Shown here: positions 11,140-21,035 of the stretch, in pieces
Numbering within the stretch: the first letter of the stretch is position 1
Layout: each line of letters opens with the position of its first letter
Assembly (NCBI RefSeq): GCF_030770395.1
Contig: NZ_CP132480.1
Span: 850,821-914,820, forward strand
Direction of reading: 5' to 3'
Origin: Telluria beijingensis
GTDB taxonomy: Bacteria; Pseudomonadota; Gammaproteobacteria; Burkholderiales; Burkholderiaceae_D
Length of the DNA stretch: 64,000 nt
Position numbers and translations under genes: made by a program
The notes under the pieces: model-generated
Databases searched by the model: none
What the model was told of the DNA's origin: nothing
Seen by the model: the letters and a program-made list of their open reading frames with translations, nothing else

Positions 11140-11160
11140 TCGAGTGGGTTGTACAAAGCA

Positions 11161-11190
11161 AAAACGCCACCTTCGCGGTGGCGTTTCCTT
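11161..11190 (+). terminator. Rho-independent terminator, insertion site of the intron
   Basis: The stem AAACGCCACC / GGTGGCGTTT with a 5-base loop is followed by the short T-rich tail CCTTT. It terminates the 25-residue peptide gene. The group II intron begins a few bases after the hairpin, the classic target geometry of class C introns. Confidence 0.85.
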
Positions 11191-11191
11191 T

Positions 11192-13023
11192 GTGCGCCCA
11201 GCATGGGCGCACTCTTGTGGGTGAAAGTCCCGCCGCAAGCTGACCATAGTGAGCGAAGTGAAGCGCAACTGCACGAGGGCGACTGAGTGTGGGGAGGAAG
11301 CGTGGATCGAAACTGCGAGCCGATGAACAAGAATCGGATATAAGGCGCTGCCGAGTAGGGCGAGTGGGCAAAGAACCGCAAAGCCCTTGTGGTCAAGGCG
11401 AAGTGGCGTAGATCCGGCGGTTGTGCAGTGAAGGAGTGCGTTCTTACCTGGGGAGATCTCGCCTTGTGCCTGAAAGGGCGACGGAAAAAAAAATCCGGAG
11501 CGAGAAGTCAGCAGAGGTCGTAGTAGCCGCATCCCGGGCGAAGGACCGAACGAGTAGGAGTGTCCAACACCTTGTCGATGAATCGTGTACGGCATCAGAT
11601 GCCCGCATCAGCGGGGCGGGGCGCGGTAAGGCGGGGTGAAGCCTCGTCCACAGCGATCAGCGATGAAACACGGCTCCCGCGGCAGGAACTGGAAGACACG
11701 GGGCGAGACTTGCTCACGCAAGCGCTCGCGAGGGAGAACATGCAACGCGCGTGGAAACGCGTGAAGGCGAACAAAGGAGCCGCAGGCGTCGATGGTCTGG
11801 ACATTGCTCTGACCGGACAACACCTGAAGCACGCTTGGCCTGCCATCAAGCAGCAACTACTGGCAGGCACGTATCGGCCCATGCCGGTGCGGCGCGTCGG
11901 CATTCCGAAGCCGGATGGAAGTGAACGTGAGCTGGGGATACCTACCGTGACCGACCGTCTGATTCAGCAGGCACTATTGCAGGTGCTACAACCGTTGATC
12001 GATCCCACCTTTAGTGAACACAGCCATGGGTTTCGGCCCGGCCGGCGTGCGCGTGATGCCGTGCTGGCAGCACAGCAGTACGTGCAGGAAGGTTATTGCA
12101 TCGTGGTCGATGTCGATCTGTCGAAGTTCTTCGATCGGGTCAATCACGACATCCTGATGGACCGTCTAAGGAAACGCGTGAATGACGCCGGAGTCATCCG
12201 GCTGATACGCGCCTACCTGAACGCGGGCATCATGGATGGCGGCGTGGTGGTCGAGCGCGCTGAAGGTACGCCGCAAGGCGGGCCGCTCTCGCCGCTGCTG
12301 GCCAATGTGCTTCTCGACGAAGTGGATCGTGAGCTGGAACGCAGGGGCCACCGCTTTGCCCGCTATGCCGATGACTGCAACGTATATGTGCGCAGCCAGA
12401 AGGCCGGCGAGCGGGTGATGGCCCTGCTCAAGCGTCGATACGACAAGCTGCACTTGAAGATCAACGAATCGAAAAGCGCGGTAGACCGGGTGTTTGGCCG
12501 CAAATTTCTGGGTTACGCACTATGGATGGCCCCGAAAGGCGAGGTAAAGCGCGCGGTGTCGAAGAAGGCGCTGGAGAGCTTCCGGCAGCGGATCAGGCAA
12601 CTGACCCGCCGGTCTGGCGGTCGCAGCATCGACCAGGTGATTGGAAAGCTGCGGTCTTATGTACTGGGATGGAAAGGCTACTTCGGATTGGCGCAAACTC
12701 CGCGCGTCCTGCGTGAGTTGGACGAGTGGATGCGCCACCGACTACGTGCCATCCACCTCAAGCACTGGAAGCGTGGCCCGACGATCTACCGGGAGCTGCT
12801 GAAACTAGGGGCGAAACCGAAGGTAGCTCTGCTAGTGGCGGGAAACAGCAGTCGCTGGTGGCGCAACAGCCGCTTAGCCTTGAACAACATACTGACGATC
12901 GCCTACTTTGATCGTCTTGGCATGCCTCGATTAACATGACCACAACTACTCGAACCGCCCGGTGCGGACCCGCATGCCGGGTGGTGTGGCAGGGGACCGG
13001 TCAGTCTATCTGACCGCCCCTAT
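11192..13023 (+). mobile_element. Group II intron (class C-like), apparently full length
   Basis: The element begins GTGCGCCCAGCATGGGCGCA, a group II 5' end, and the following 370 bases contain the GTGAAAGTCC-type domain I elements. The maturase gene occupies domain IV. After it, the paired segments around 12953-12990 (GAACCGCCCGGTGC / GCATGCCGGGTGGT) look like domain V, and AGGGGACCGGTCAG / CTGACCGCCCCT like domain VI with its bulged A. The 3' edge near 13023 is estimated, with an error of a few bases. Insertion directly behind a terminator hairpin, with no endonuclease domain in the protein, is the habit of class C introns. Confidence 0.85.
11560..12939 (+). CDS. ltrA: Group II intron reverse transcriptase/maturase
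   Basis: A 459-residue intron-encoded protein that helps the intron RNA fold and splice and copies it into DNA at new sites. It has the reverse transcriptase blocks in order: NKGAAGVDG (RT0/1), RPMPVRRVGIPKPDG (RT2), LGIPTVTDRLIQQA, HGFRPGR (RT3), VDVDLSKFFDRVNHD (RT4), GTPQGGPLSPLL, the catalytic RYADDCN (RT5) and KSAVDRVFGRKFLGY (RT6/7). The maturase X domain follows (VLGWKGYFG). There is no HNH endonuclease domain, as expected for class C. All catalytic aspartates are present, so the element may still be mobile. The true start could be one of several downstream codons before RT0. Confidence 0.93.
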   Translation: MSNTLSMNRVRHQMPASAGRGAVRRGEASSTAISDETRLPRQELEDTGRDLLTQALARENMQRAWKRVKANKGAAGVDGLDIALTGQHLKHAWPAIKQQLLAGTYRPMPVRRVGIPKPDGSERELGIPTVTDRLIQQALLQVLQPLIDPTFSEHSHGFRPGRRARDAVLAAQQYVQEGYCIVVDVDLSKFFDRVNHDILMDRLRKRVNDAGVIRLIRAYLNAGIMDGGVVVERAEGTPQGGPLSPLLANVLLDEVDRELERRGHRFARYADDCNVYVRSQKAGERVMALLKRRYDKLHLKINESKSAVDRVFGRKFLGYALWMAPKGEVKRAVSKKALESFRQRIRQLTRRSGGRSIDQVIGKLRSYVLGWKGYFGLAQTPRVLRELDEWMRHRLRAIHLKHWKRGPTIYRELLKLGAKPKVALLVAGNSSRWWRNSRLALNNILTIAYFDRLGMPRLT

Positions 13024-13047
13024 GCCGATTATAGCGCGATGCCAGCC

Positions 13048-13956
13048 TCACGCCGCCCGGCGCACCGGCTCCGGTCGCGCGTCAAAAGCCAGTTGCTCGG
13101 CCGCGATGGCCTGCAGAGCAGCAGCGATTCCGGCATCGATGCCGAGTTCGCGTGCGATCGGATCGTCGGCGCCGAGCGCACGTGGATCGCGGCCGGTGAC
13201 GCTGCCGAAGATGGTCAGCGCTTCCAGGTAGTAGCCGTACACGCTGCCGTGATAGGCATCCTCTCCCCATAGATCGACCTGGCCGGCCGGGATGCCGCGG
13301 TAGGGATTGGCGGCGGCCACGCCGCCCGCGATTGCGCGGTTCCACGCCTCGCCGACCGGGATCACGCCGGCGATCAGGGGCGACGCGGCCAGGGCCGCAT
13401 CGTGGCCGCGGCGCACGTCCAGCGCCATCTGCCCGATCGGCTTGCCATACCAGGCGCCGCTGCTTTGCCAGGTCTGGTCGGCGCGCGACCAGGTCGCGGT
13501 CAGGCGCACGTCGACTTGTGGATTGTGCTGGTGGAAGACCTTGGCCAGCAAGCCGCTGTAACGGATCAGCTTGCCCGGATCGCCGGGCTTGTCCTGGTCC
13601 AGCGTGCTATAGCCTTGCAGCAGCACGATATCCCACGGCCTGGCGATCAGGCCATGGCGCTCCCGGTAATGAAAGTCGAGCCCGGCGCCGCCTTCTGTCT
13701 CCAGGCTCACGTCGTAGTGCAATCCGGCCCGCTCCGTCATCGCCTTGAACAGCGCCGGGACACCGCCGATCTTCGTGCCATTGAGGTCCGTCACGGTGTG
13801 CGGACGGAATGCCTGCACCGGCGGCGCGCCGGCGCCATAGGTAAAGCTGTTGCCGACGAACAGGATGGTGGTGGCGCTGGACAAGGGAGACAGAGTCATG
13901 GCGAAGAGGGTAAATAGGAGGGCGCCGCTGCGGCGCAGGCGATCGGAAATGGACAC
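13048..13956 (-). CDS. Exported SGNH-hydrolase-like protein
   Basis: A protein of about 302 residues with signal peptide SDRLRRSGALLFTLFAMTLSPLSSA followed at once by TTILFVGNSFTYGAGAP. VGNSFT is the nucleophile block of SGNH/GDSL-type esterases (Ser in the GNS motif), and the later segments DIVLLQGYSTLD and WGEDAYHGSVYGYYLEALTIFG provide the DxxH-like end of such enzymes. It probably hydrolyses ester groups on polysaccharide or lipid in the periplasm or outside. I prefer the GTG start at 13956 because it gives a complete signal peptide with a basic n-region; an ATG lies inside the signal (MTLSPL) and the frame is open further upstream. The gene lies just beyond the intron. Confidence 0.7.
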   Translation of the reverse strand: MSISDRLRRSGALLFTLFAMTLSPLSSATTILFVGNSFTYGAGAPPVQAFRPHTVTDLNGTKIGGVPALFKAMTERAGLHYDVSLETEGGAGLDFHYRERHGLIARPWDIVLLQGYSTLDQDKPGDPGKLIRYSGLLAKVFHQHNPQVDVRLTATWSRADQTWQSSGAWYGKPIGQMALDVRRGHDAALAASPLIAGVIPVGEAWNRAIAGGVAAANPYRGIPAGQVDLWGEDAYHGSVYGYYLEALTIFGSVTGRDPRALGADDPIARELGIDAGIAAALQAIAAEQLAFDARPEPVRRAA

Positions 13957-14080
13957 GGACTGACCTATCTTGAATGTGGGAATGCCAGTGTGCAAGGAAT
14001 ATAAGCGAGGAAGCAAGCACGATTTCCGCAGCTGCCCGCGTGCTACTCTTGCTGTTCGTCCAATAACAACCTGGAATCCA

Positions 14081-14620
14081 ATGAAAGCCATCCTTCCTGT
14101 CCTTGCCGTCACTACCTTGATCGCCGGCTGCGCCGCCACCCCGGCGCCAGGCGATTCGCGCGACCAGTTCATGGCCACCCTGCAAAGCATGTGCGGCCAG
14201 CGCTTCGAAGGCGCGCAGTCGTATGCGGTCGATCCGAACAATGAATTCGCCGGCAAGAAGATCTCGACCCAGGTCAATTGCAGCCCGACGGAGATCCGGA
14301 TGCCGGTACAGGTCGGCGAAGACCGTTCGCGCACCTGGATCTTCACCCGCCCCACGGCCGGACTCGAACTGCGCCACGACCACCGCCACGCCGACGGCAC
14401 GCCGGACAAGGTGACGATGTATGGCGGCATGGCGAAGGAGGGTGGCAGCGCCCGTTCCCAGGCCTTCCTGGCAGATAAGTACACGGCCGACCTGGTGCCC
14501 GGCGCCGAGACGAATGTCTGGACCGTCAGCCTCAGCGAAGATGGCAAGACCCTGACCTACCGCCTCGAGCGGCATGCCAAGCCGCGCGCGGAATTCGTCC
14601 TGCAGCGCGTGCCGGGATAA
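14081..14620 (+). CDS. Small lipoprotein of unknown function
   Basis: A 179-residue protein starting MKAILPVLAVTTLIAGCAATPAPG; the lipobox LIAGC predicts lipidation at Cys16 and attachment to the inner leaflet of the outer membrane. The mature part contains FMATLQSMCGQRFEGAQSY, a lone second and third cysteine pair, and a beta-rich body ending KTLTYRLERHAKPRAEFVLQRV. It looks like the secreted lipoproteins of unknown function common in Burkholderiales and Xanthomonadales. It stands alone, divergent from the SGNH gene. I see no catalytic motif. Confidence 0.75.
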   Translation: MKAILPVLAVTTLIAGCAATPAPGDSRDQFMATLQSMCGQRFEGAQSYAVDPNNEFAGKKISTQVNCSPTEIRMPVQVGEDRSRTWIFTRPTAGLELRHDHRHADGTPDKVTMYGGMAKEGGSARSQAFLADKYTADLVPGAETNVWTVSLSEDGKTLTYRLERHAKPRAEFVLQRVPG

Positions 14621-14745
14621 TTGCTGCGGGGCGGCGCGCCGCCCGGTGCCGGTCTGATGTTGCAGTGCGCAACGTTGCGACATGATAATTTGCAAATAGC
14701 TATACTCGATCGGTCGGCGACGTCGTCCCATCCTGAAGGAGCTTC

Positions 14746-16998
14746 ATGCAGTTCAGATCGGCACAACTATCCATGCGCTTCATCGTCCCGCTGGCCCTGG
14801 TGCTGGCGTTGTTCGGTTATTTCGCGATTCCCTGGATGGAAAGTCTTACCGTGCGCTGGTTCGTACGGGATCTCGATACACGGTCCCAACTGGTGTCGAG
14901 CACGCTTCAACAGCCGTTGCTCAACTACCTCGAGGACAACGATTCCGCGCGCATCAATGACGCCTTCAACCGCGCGATCCAGGACGAGCGCCTGTTTGCG
15001 CTGGCCTACTGCGACCCGTCGGGCGCGCTGCGCTACCGCACCGATACCTACCCGGACTCGCTCGGCTGCCGCCAGGGCGCCGAAGGCGAGGCCGCGAATC
15101 CGGTCGTGCGCCTGCCGCAGGGACCGGTCCACGTCTCCAGCCGCACGCTGACCCAGGACGGCGTCGCCGCTGGCAGCCTGGTGCTGGTGCAGGACATGAG
15201 CTTCATCGAGCGCCGCAGCGAAGACACCCAGAAATACATCATCGGCCTGTTCGTCGTGCTGGCCGGCGCCATCTCCCTGATCACGGTGCTGATCGCCCAC
15301 CTGAGCTGGCACGGCTGGCTCAACGGCGTGCGCGAGATGCTGCGCGGCGAGCTGTCGCCGCGCCCGCCGGGCCCCATGCCGCCCGAGATCGCCCCGCTGG
15401 CCAGCGAGCTGCGGGCCCTGCTCAGCGAATACAACCGCGAGCTGCAGGGCAGCGGCGTGGAGTCGCAGCCCTGGGGCGCCGATACCCTCAAGACCCTGCT
15501 GAACCAGGACCTGGCCGGCGACGAGATCCTGGTGGTCTCTAACCGCGAACCGTATATCCACGTGAACACGCCGAACGGCGTCAAGGTGCAGCGCCCGGCC
15601 AGCGGCCTGGTAACGGCGGTCGAAGCCGTGATGCGCGCCTGTTCCGGCACCTGGATCGCGCACGGCGCCGGCTCGGCCGACCGCGCCACGGTCGATGCCA
15701 ACGACCATGTGCGGGTGCCGCCCGAGCATCCGAGCTATACGTTGCGCCGCGTCTGGCTGTCGAAGGAAGAAGAGCAGGGCTATTACTATGGCTTCGCCAA
15801 CGAGGGCCTGTGGCCGCTGTGCCATATCGCCCACGTGCGGCCCGTGTTCCGCTCGTCCGACTGGGCCGAATACGTCAAGGTCAACCAGCGCTTCGCCGAC
15901 GCCGTGATCGCGGAGGCGCGCTCCGACAATCCGGTGGTGCTGGTCCAGGATTACCACTTCGCCCTGCTGCCGCGCATGGTGCGCGCCGTGCTTCCGAAGG
16001 CGACCATCATCACCTTCTGGCACATTCCCTGGCCGAACCCGGAATCGTTCGGCATCTGCCCGTGGCGCGAAGAGATCCTCGACGGCATGCTGGGCAGCAC
16101 CATCCTCGGTTTCCATACGCCGTTCCACCGCAAGAACTTCCTCGATACCGTGGACCGCTATCTGGAAACCCGGATCGAGAACGAGGCCTCGACGGTCAGC
16201 TACGGCAACGAGCTGACCCAGGTGAAACCGTATCCGATCTCGATCGCCTGGCCGCAACCGGGCCCCGACGAATGCGACGTGGCGGCCTGCCGCGCACAGG
16301 TCCGCCAGGCGCTGGCGCTGCCAGAAGACCAACTTCTGGGCATCGGCGTCGACCGCCTCGATTACACCAAGGGCATCGTCGAGCGCTTCCAGGCGGTCGA
16401 GCGCATGCTCGAACTGCATCCCGACATGGTGGGCAAATTCACCTTCGTGCAGATCGCGGCGCCCACCCGCTCGTCGCTCGACGAATACCAGAACTTCGAA
16501 GCGCGGGTGCGCGCGCTGGCCCAGCGCATCAACCAGCGCTTTTCCAGCGGCAGCTACCTGCCGATCATCCTCAAGACCGAACACCATGAACAGGACCAGT
16601 TGCGCGCGTATTTCCGCGCGTCCGAGGTGTGCAGCGTAACCAGCCTGCACGATGGCATGAACCTGGTGGCCAAGGAATTCATCGCCTCGCGCGACGACGA
16701 GCAGGGCGTGCTGATCCTGAGCCAGTTCACCGGCGCCGCGCGCGAGCTGCACGAGGCGCTGATCGTCAACCCGTATCACATCGAGGAGGGCGCCGAGGCC
16801 CTGTACCGCGCGCTGCGCATGCCGCAGGACGAGCAGCGCGAGCGGATGCGCAGCATGCGGGTGCGGGTGCGCGACTTCAACGTCTATCGCTGGGCCGGCC
16901 GCATGCTGCAGGACGCGGCGCGCCTGCGCCAGCGCGAGCGGGTGCGCTCGCGCATCAATACGTTGAGCCAGAACCGGGTGCGAAAGGGGGAGGCATGA
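14746..16998 (+). CDS. otsA: Membrane-anchored trehalose-6-phosphate synthase
   Basis: A GT20 enzyme making trehalose-6-phosphate from UDP-glucose and glucose-6-phosphate. At 750 residues it is much longer than E. coli OtsA (474). The extra 240 residues at the N terminus comprise a transmembrane helix ([19 protein letters not shown]), a periplasmic region with [15 protein letters not shown], a second helix ([22 protein letters not shown]) and a HAMP-like linker, a layout like that of a sensor. The catalytic part starts at [10 protein letters not shown] and has [40 protein letters not shown] and [13 protein letters not shown]. The start codon of otsB overlaps its stop (ATGA), so translation is coupled. 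A stimulus-responsive synthase is inferred from the architecture. Confidence 0.9.
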   Translation: MQFRSAQLSMRFIVPLALVLALFGYFAIPWMESLTVRWFVRDLDTRSQLVSSTLQQPLLNYLEDNDSARINDAFNRAIQDERLFALAYCDPSGALRYRTDTYPDSLGCRQGAEGEAANPVVRLPQGPVHVSSRTLTQDGVAAGSLVLVQDMSFIERRSEDTQKYIIGLFVVLAGAISLITVLIAHLSWHGWLNGVREMLRGELSPRPPGPMPPEIAPLASELRALLSEYNRELQGSGVESQPWGADTLKTLLNQDLAGDEILVVSNREPYIHVNTPNGVKVQRPASGLVTAVEAVMRACSGTWIAHGAGSADRATVDANDHVRVPPEHPSYTLRRVWLSKEEEQGYYYGFANEGLWPLCHIAHVRPVFRSSDWAEYVKVNQRFADAVIAEARSDNPVVLVQDYHFALLPRMVRAVLPKATIITFWHIPWPNPESFGICPWREEILDGMLGSTILGFHTPFHRKNFLDTVDRYLETRIENEASTVSYGNELTQVKPYPISIAWPQPGPDECDVAACRAQVRQALALPEDQLLGIGVDRLDYTKGIVERFQAVERMLELHPDMVGKFTFVQIAAPTRSSLDEYQNFEARVRALAQRINQRFSSGSYLPIILKTEHHEQDQLRAYFRASEVCSVTSLHDGMNLVAKEFIASRDDEQGVLILSQFTGAARELHEALIVNPYHIEEGAEALYRALRMPQDEQRERMRSMRVRVRDFNVYRWAGRMLQDAARLRQRERVRSRINTLSQNRVRKGEA

Positions 16999-17771
16999 CC
17001 GAGACCATGACCATGCAGGACGAACAGGCGGCGCTGGACCTGCTGGCCGCCCCCGATTGCGCGCTATTCCTCGACTTCGACGGCACGCTGGTGGACATCG
17101 CGCCGCGCCCGGACCAGGTGGTGGTGACGCCCGGCCTGCTGGCCGCGCTCGGGGCGCTGCAGCAGCGGCTGGCGGGCCGGCTGGCCATCGTGTCCGGCCG
17201 TCCGGTCGCCGAGCTCGACCGGATGCTGGCGCCGTTGGCGTTGCCGGCCGCCGGCGTGCACGGGATGGAACGGCGCGGGTTCGACGGCGTGCTGCGCCAG
17301 CTGCCGTCTCCCGATTTCACGGCGGTGCGGACCGAGGCCCACGCCCTGGCCGCGCGCCATCCCGGCCTGTGGGTCGAGGAAAAGCATGGCGCGCTGGCCC
17401 TGCATTACAGGCAGGCGCCGGAGCTGCAGGCGCTGTGCGTCGAGACCATGGAGGCGGCGGTGCGCACCAGCCTGGGCCTGCTGCTCATGGAAGGCAAGAT
17501 GATCGTCGAGATCAAGGCGGCCGGCGTCAGCAAGGGCACCGCGATCCGCGACTTTTTGGCCGAGCCGCCGTTCGCCGGCTACCGGCCCCTGTTCATCGGC
17601 GACGACACCACGGACGAGGCCGGTTTCGACCACGTCCAGCGCGTCGGCGGGATCGGCCTCAAGGTCGGCCCCGGGCCGAGCGTGGCCAGCTGCCGCATCG
17701 CATCGAGCCAGGCCGTGCGCGATGCGCTGGCGCAGGCCGCCACGTCAACCATTGGAAAGGACACAGCATGA
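16995..17771 (+). CDS. otsB: Trehalose-6-phosphate phosphatase
   Basis: A 258-residue HAD-superfamily phosphatase that removes the phosphate from trehalose-6-phosphate. Motif I is FLDFDGTLVDIAP (nucleophile Asp and acid Asp), motif II the IVSGRP segment, motif III the Lys in EIKAAGVSKG, and motif IV GDDTTDEAGF. The length is normal for OtsB. The ATG start overlaps the otsA stop, and the stop overlaps the start of the GH15 gene, so the three products are made from one coupled transcript. Trehalose protects against osmotic and drying stress. Confidence 0.93.
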   Translation: MTETMTMQDEQAALDLLAAPDCALFLDFDGTLVDIAPRPDQVVVTPGLLAALGALQQRLAGRLAIVSGRPVAELDRMLAPLALPAAGVHGMERRGFDGVLRQLPSPDFTAVRTEAHALAARHPGLWVEEKHGALALHYRQAPELQALCVETMEAAVRTSLGLLLMEGKMIVEIKAAGVSKGTAIRDFLAEPPFAGYRPLFIGDDTTDEAGFDHVQRVGGIGLKVGPGPSVASCRIASSQAVRDALAQAATSTIGKDTA

Positions 17772-19594
17772 ACGATGTATCCCAACAACCGGGTTCGACC
17801 GCAGTGAACGACGCCCCGGGTTCCCTCGACTGCGGCGTGGTCGGCAACTGCGCCTTCAGCGCCATGATCGACCGCATGGGCCGGATGGTGTGGTGCTGCC
17901 TGCCGCGCTTCGACGGCGATCCGGTCTTCAACGCGCTGCTCGACCCGAGCGAGAACGGCAGCCTGTGGAGCATCGAGCTCGAAGGCGTCGTGCGTAGCGA
18001 GCAGGTGTATGAGCCGAACACGGCGGTGCTGCGCACGCGCCTGATCGACGGCGCCGGCAACGGCATCGAGATCACCGATTTCGCGCCGCGCTTCCTGAGC
18101 CGCGACCGCATGTTCCGGCCCCTGATGCTGGTGCGGCGCGTGAAGCCGCTCGGCGTCGGCGTGCGGGTGCGCGTGAAACTGCGGCCGCGTTTCGAGTACG
18201 GCGCCAAGCTGCCCGAGATCACGCAAGGCAGCCACCACATCCGCTACGTCGGGCCCGACCAGACCCTGCGCCTGAACACCGATGCGTCGCTCAGCTATGT
18301 GCTTGCCGAATCGTTCTTCCTGCTCGACCGGCCGGTGAACTTCATGCTGGGACCGGACGAGACCCTGGCCGACGGCATCCAGGACACCGCCCACCGTTTC
18401 GAGAAAGAGACCATCGGCTACTGGCGCACCTGGTCGCGCCGCCTGGCCCTGCCGCTCGAATGGCAGGACGTCGTGATCCGGGCCGCGATCACGCTCAAGC
18501 TGTCGCTGTACGAAGACACCGGCGCCATCATCGCCGCCATGACCACCAGCATTCCGGAAGCGCCCGGCAGCGAGCGCAACTGGGACTACCGCTTCTGCTG
18601 GCTGCGCGACGCCTTCTTCGTGATCCGGGCCCTGAACAGCCTGTCCGAAGTCGGGACCATGGAAGACTATCTGCGCTGGCTAAGCAATGTGGTGGCGCGC
18701 GCCAAGGGCGGGCATATCCAGCCGCTGTACGGCATCGGGCTCGAGGAGCAGTTGCCGGAGTCGATCGTCGACGCATTGCCCGGCTACCGCAACCACCGCC
18801 CGGTCCGCATCGGCAACCAGGCGCAAGAACACTTCCAGCACGATGTGTACGGCAATATCGTGCTCGGCGCGGCCCAGGCCTTCTTCGACCATCGCCTGTT
18901 CCGGCGTGCCGGCTATGCCGAGTTCTGCCAGCTGGAAGCGGTCGGCGAACAGGCTTTCCGCGTGTGGGCCGAACCGGATGCCGGCATGTGGGAATTGCGC
19001 ACCCGGGCCCGCGTGCACACCTCGTCGGTGCTGATGAACTGGGCCGCCTGCGACCGCCTGGCCAAGATCGCCGAAGAGCTGGAGCGGCCCGACCGCGCCG
19101 CCTTCTGGGCCGAGCGCGCCGAGCTGATCCGCGAGCGCCTGCTGAAAGAAGCCTGGAGCGAGGAACGCCAGGCCTTCGCCGAAAGCCTGGGCGGGCGCGA
19201 CCTGGACGCCAGCGTGCTCTTGATGGCCGAGATCAATTTCATCGACCCGAAAGATCCACGCTTCGTTGCCACCGTCGACGCCCTGGAAAAATACCTGTGC
19301 GACGGCCCGTACATGCGGCGCTACGAAGCGCCGGACGACTTCGGCGTGCCGGAGACGGCCTTCAATATCTGCACCTTCTGGCGCATCGATGCGCTGGCGC
19401 GGATCGGACGCAGGGACGAAGCGCGCGAGGTATTCGAAGCAATGCTGGCGGCGCGCAACCACCTGGGGCTGCTGTCGGAAGATACGCACCCGGTCACGGG
19501 CGAGATGTGGGGCAATTTCCCACAAACATATTCGATGGTCGGCTTGATCAATTGCGCCATGCGCCTATCGAAGTCCTGGAATAGCGTCGTCTAG
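17768..19594 (+). CDS. GH15 glycoside hydrolase (glucoamylase/trehalase family)
   Basis: A 608-residue cytoplasmic enzyme without a signal peptide. After an N-terminal beta-sandwich opening (LDCGVVGNCAFSAMIDRMGRMVWCCLPRFDGDPVF), the (alpha/alpha)6 barrel carries the GH15 landmarks RNWDYRFCWLRDAFF and the catalytic-acid region YGIGLEEQLPE. Bacterial members of this family next to otsAB act on alpha-glucans or on trehalose. The position suggests either feeding glucose units into, or recycling, trehalose. Third gene of the otsA-otsB operon (ATGA overlap with otsB) and followed by a hairpin. Which substrate it prefers cannot be read from the sequence. Confidence 0.88.
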   Translation: MNDVSQQPGSTAVNDAPGSLDCGVVGNCAFSAMIDRMGRMVWCCLPRFDGDPVFNALLDPSENGSLWSIELEGVVRSEQVYEPNTAVLRTRLIDGAGNGIEITDFAPRFLSRDRMFRPLMLVRRVKPLGVGVRVRVKLRPRFEYGAKLPEITQGSHHIRYVGPDQTLRLNTDASLSYVLAESFFLLDRPVNFMLGPDETLADGIQDTAHRFEKETIGYWRTWSRRLALPLEWQDVVIRAAITLKLSLYEDTGAIIAAMTTSIPEAPGSERNWDYRFCWLRDAFFVIRALNSLSEVGTMEDYLRWLSNVVARAKGGHIQPLYGIGLEEQLPESIVDALPGYRNHRPVRIGNQAQEHFQHDVYGNIVLGAAQAFFDHRLFRRAGYAEFCQLEAVGEQAFRVWAEPDAGMWELRTRARVHTSSVLMNWAACDRLAKIAEELERPDRAAFWAERAELIRERLLKEAWSEERQAFAESLGGRDLDASVLLMAEINFIDPKDPRFVATVDALEKYLCDGPYMRRYEAPDDFGVPETAFNICTFWRIDALARIGRRDEAREVFEAMLAARNHLGLLSEDTHPVTGEMWGNFPQTYSMVGLINCAMRLSKSWNSVV

Positions 19595-19610
19595 GCGCTA
19601 GACAAATGTT

Positions 19611-19643
19611 CAATAACGCAACAGCTCGAGTGTTGCGTTATTG
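19611..19643 (+). terminator. Strong hairpin after the trehalose operon
   Basis: A perfect 13-bp stem (CAATAACGCAACA / TGTTGCGTTATTG) with a 7-base loop, 16 bases after the GH15 stop. There is no clean T run, but the ends are A/T-rich. Apart from this hairpin and the promoter-like element at 19792, the 304-base gap up to wecB holds no gene I can support. Confidence 0.6.
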
Positions 19644-19764
19644 ACTACAAAACTTTATGATTTGACGCCCGACGGATGCGCTAGTATCGCAGGTGTCGCG
19701 GCGTCAGCTTCCCGTCGCATGGGCATGCAGGCAGGGTCAAGTGCTTTCCAGGAGGAACGCACGA

Positions 19765-19797
19765 TTGAAATTTCAACCAGATTGCTTGAGGTATAAT
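19765..19797 (+). promoter_or_regulatory. Candidate promoter of the wecBC/glycosyltransferase operon
   Basis: A consensus -10 box TATAAT (19792-19797) lies about 100 bases before wecB in a locally A/T-rich stretch. The best upstream -35 match, TTGAAA at 19765-19770, is 21 bases away, too far for an ideal sigma-70 promoter, so the -35 assignment is weak. Confidence 0.4.
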
Positions 19798-19898
19798 TTC
19801 CTGGTCAAAAAATTATCCAACAGGAAACAATTGCCGCCTGTAAGATTGCGCAATGGGGTTTTCCGATCCGTCCCACGCTCATGGTAGTAATCAATTAG

Positions 19899-21035
19899 AT
19901 GACGATAAAAGTTCTTACCGTTTTCGGAACGCGACCGGAAGCCATCAAGATGGCCTCCGTCGTACGCGCCCTGTCGCAGTCGCCGGATGTCGAGGTCAAG
20001 GTCTGCGTCACCGCCCAACACCGGCAAATGCTGGACCAGGTACTGAGCCTGTTCTCGCTGACTCCCGACTTCGACCTGAACCTGATGACGCCAGGCCAGG
20101 ATCTGTCGGACATCACTTCGAAAGTACTGATCGGCATGCGCGGCGTGCTGCGCGAGTGGCGTCCCGACTACGTATTCGTTCACGGCGATACTACCACGAC
20201 TTTCGCGACCAGCCTCGCCGCGTATTACGAGCGGATACCGGTGGGCCATGTGGAAGCGGGCCTGCGTACCGGAAACATCTACTCGCCATGGCCGGAAGAA
20301 GTCAACCGCTGCCTGACCGGCGTGATCGCCAGCCTGCATTTCGCGCCGACCGACCACGCGCGGCAAAACCTGCTGGCCGAAGGTGTGCCCGCCGCAAACA
20401 TCTGCGTCACGGGCAATACCGTGGTCGATGCCTTGCTGGACGTCGTGGCCCGCCTGGAAACCGATGCCGGGCTGCGACGCGAGATGGAGTCCCAGTTCAC
20501 CTTCCTCGACAGCAAGAAGAAACTGATCCTGGTAACGGGCCACCGGCGCGAGAATTTCGGCAGCGGCTTCGAGAACATCTGCCATGCCCTGAATGAAGTC
20601 AGCCGCATGCCGGACGTCGAAGTGCTGTACCCGGTGCACCTGAACCCGAACGTGCAGGAGCCGGTGCAACGTATCCTCAAGGGCAATCCGAACGTGCACC
20701 TGATCGATCCGGTCAGCTACCTGCCGTTCGTCTACCTGATGAACCGCGCGACGATCCTGCTGACCGATTCCGGCGGCATCCAGGAAGAAGCGCCATCGCT
20801 CGGCAAACCCGTGCTGGTCATGCGCGACACGACCGAGCGCCCCGAGGCGGTGGCGGCCGGCACGGTGCGCCTGGTCGGCACTGCCGTCGATTCCATCGTC
20901 GGCGGCATCCGCACGCTGCTCACCGATCCGGCCGAATACCAGCGCATGAGCTCGGCCACCAATCCCTATGGCGACGGCACCGCCGCCAACCGCATCCTTA
21001 ACTTTTTAAGAGAACAACATGAGCAGCACCTTTGA
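19899..21035 (+). CDS. wecB: UDP-N-acetylglucosamine 2-epimerase (non-hydrolysing)
   Basis: A 378-residue enzyme converting UDP-GlcNAc to UDP-ManNAc for surface polysaccharide. Recognisable blocks are [14 protein letters not shown] (residues 8-21), [51 protein letters not shown] and [27 protein letters not shown], covering the substrate and UDP sites of the WecB family. The length is normal. The 3' end overlaps the wecC start by 17 bases, so the pair is translationally coupled. It heads a four-gene exopolysaccharide block. Confidence 0.95.
   Translation: MTIKVLTVFGTRPEAIKMASVVRALSQSPDVEVKVCVTAQHRQMLDQVLSLFSLTPDFDLNLMTPGQDLSDITSKVLIGMRGVLREWRPDYVFVHGDTTTTFATSLAAYYERIPVGHVEAGLRTGNIYSPWPEEVNRCLTGVIASLHFAPTDHARQNLLAEGVPAANICVTGNTVVDALLDVVARLETDAGLRREMESQFTFLDSKKKLILVTGHRRENFGSGFENICHALNEVSRMPDVEVLYPVHLNPNVQEPVQRILKGNPNVHLIDPVSYLPFVYLMNRATILLTDSGGIQEEAPSLGKPVLVMRDTTERPEAVAAGTVRLVGTAVDSIVGGIRTLLTDPAEYQRMSSATNPYGDGTAANRILNFLREQHEQHL

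Noticed and set aside
14675..14706. Promoter TTGCGA/TATACT before otsA
   Set aside because: The boxes are 20 bases apart, too far for a good sigma-70 promoter, so I did not list it as a feature.
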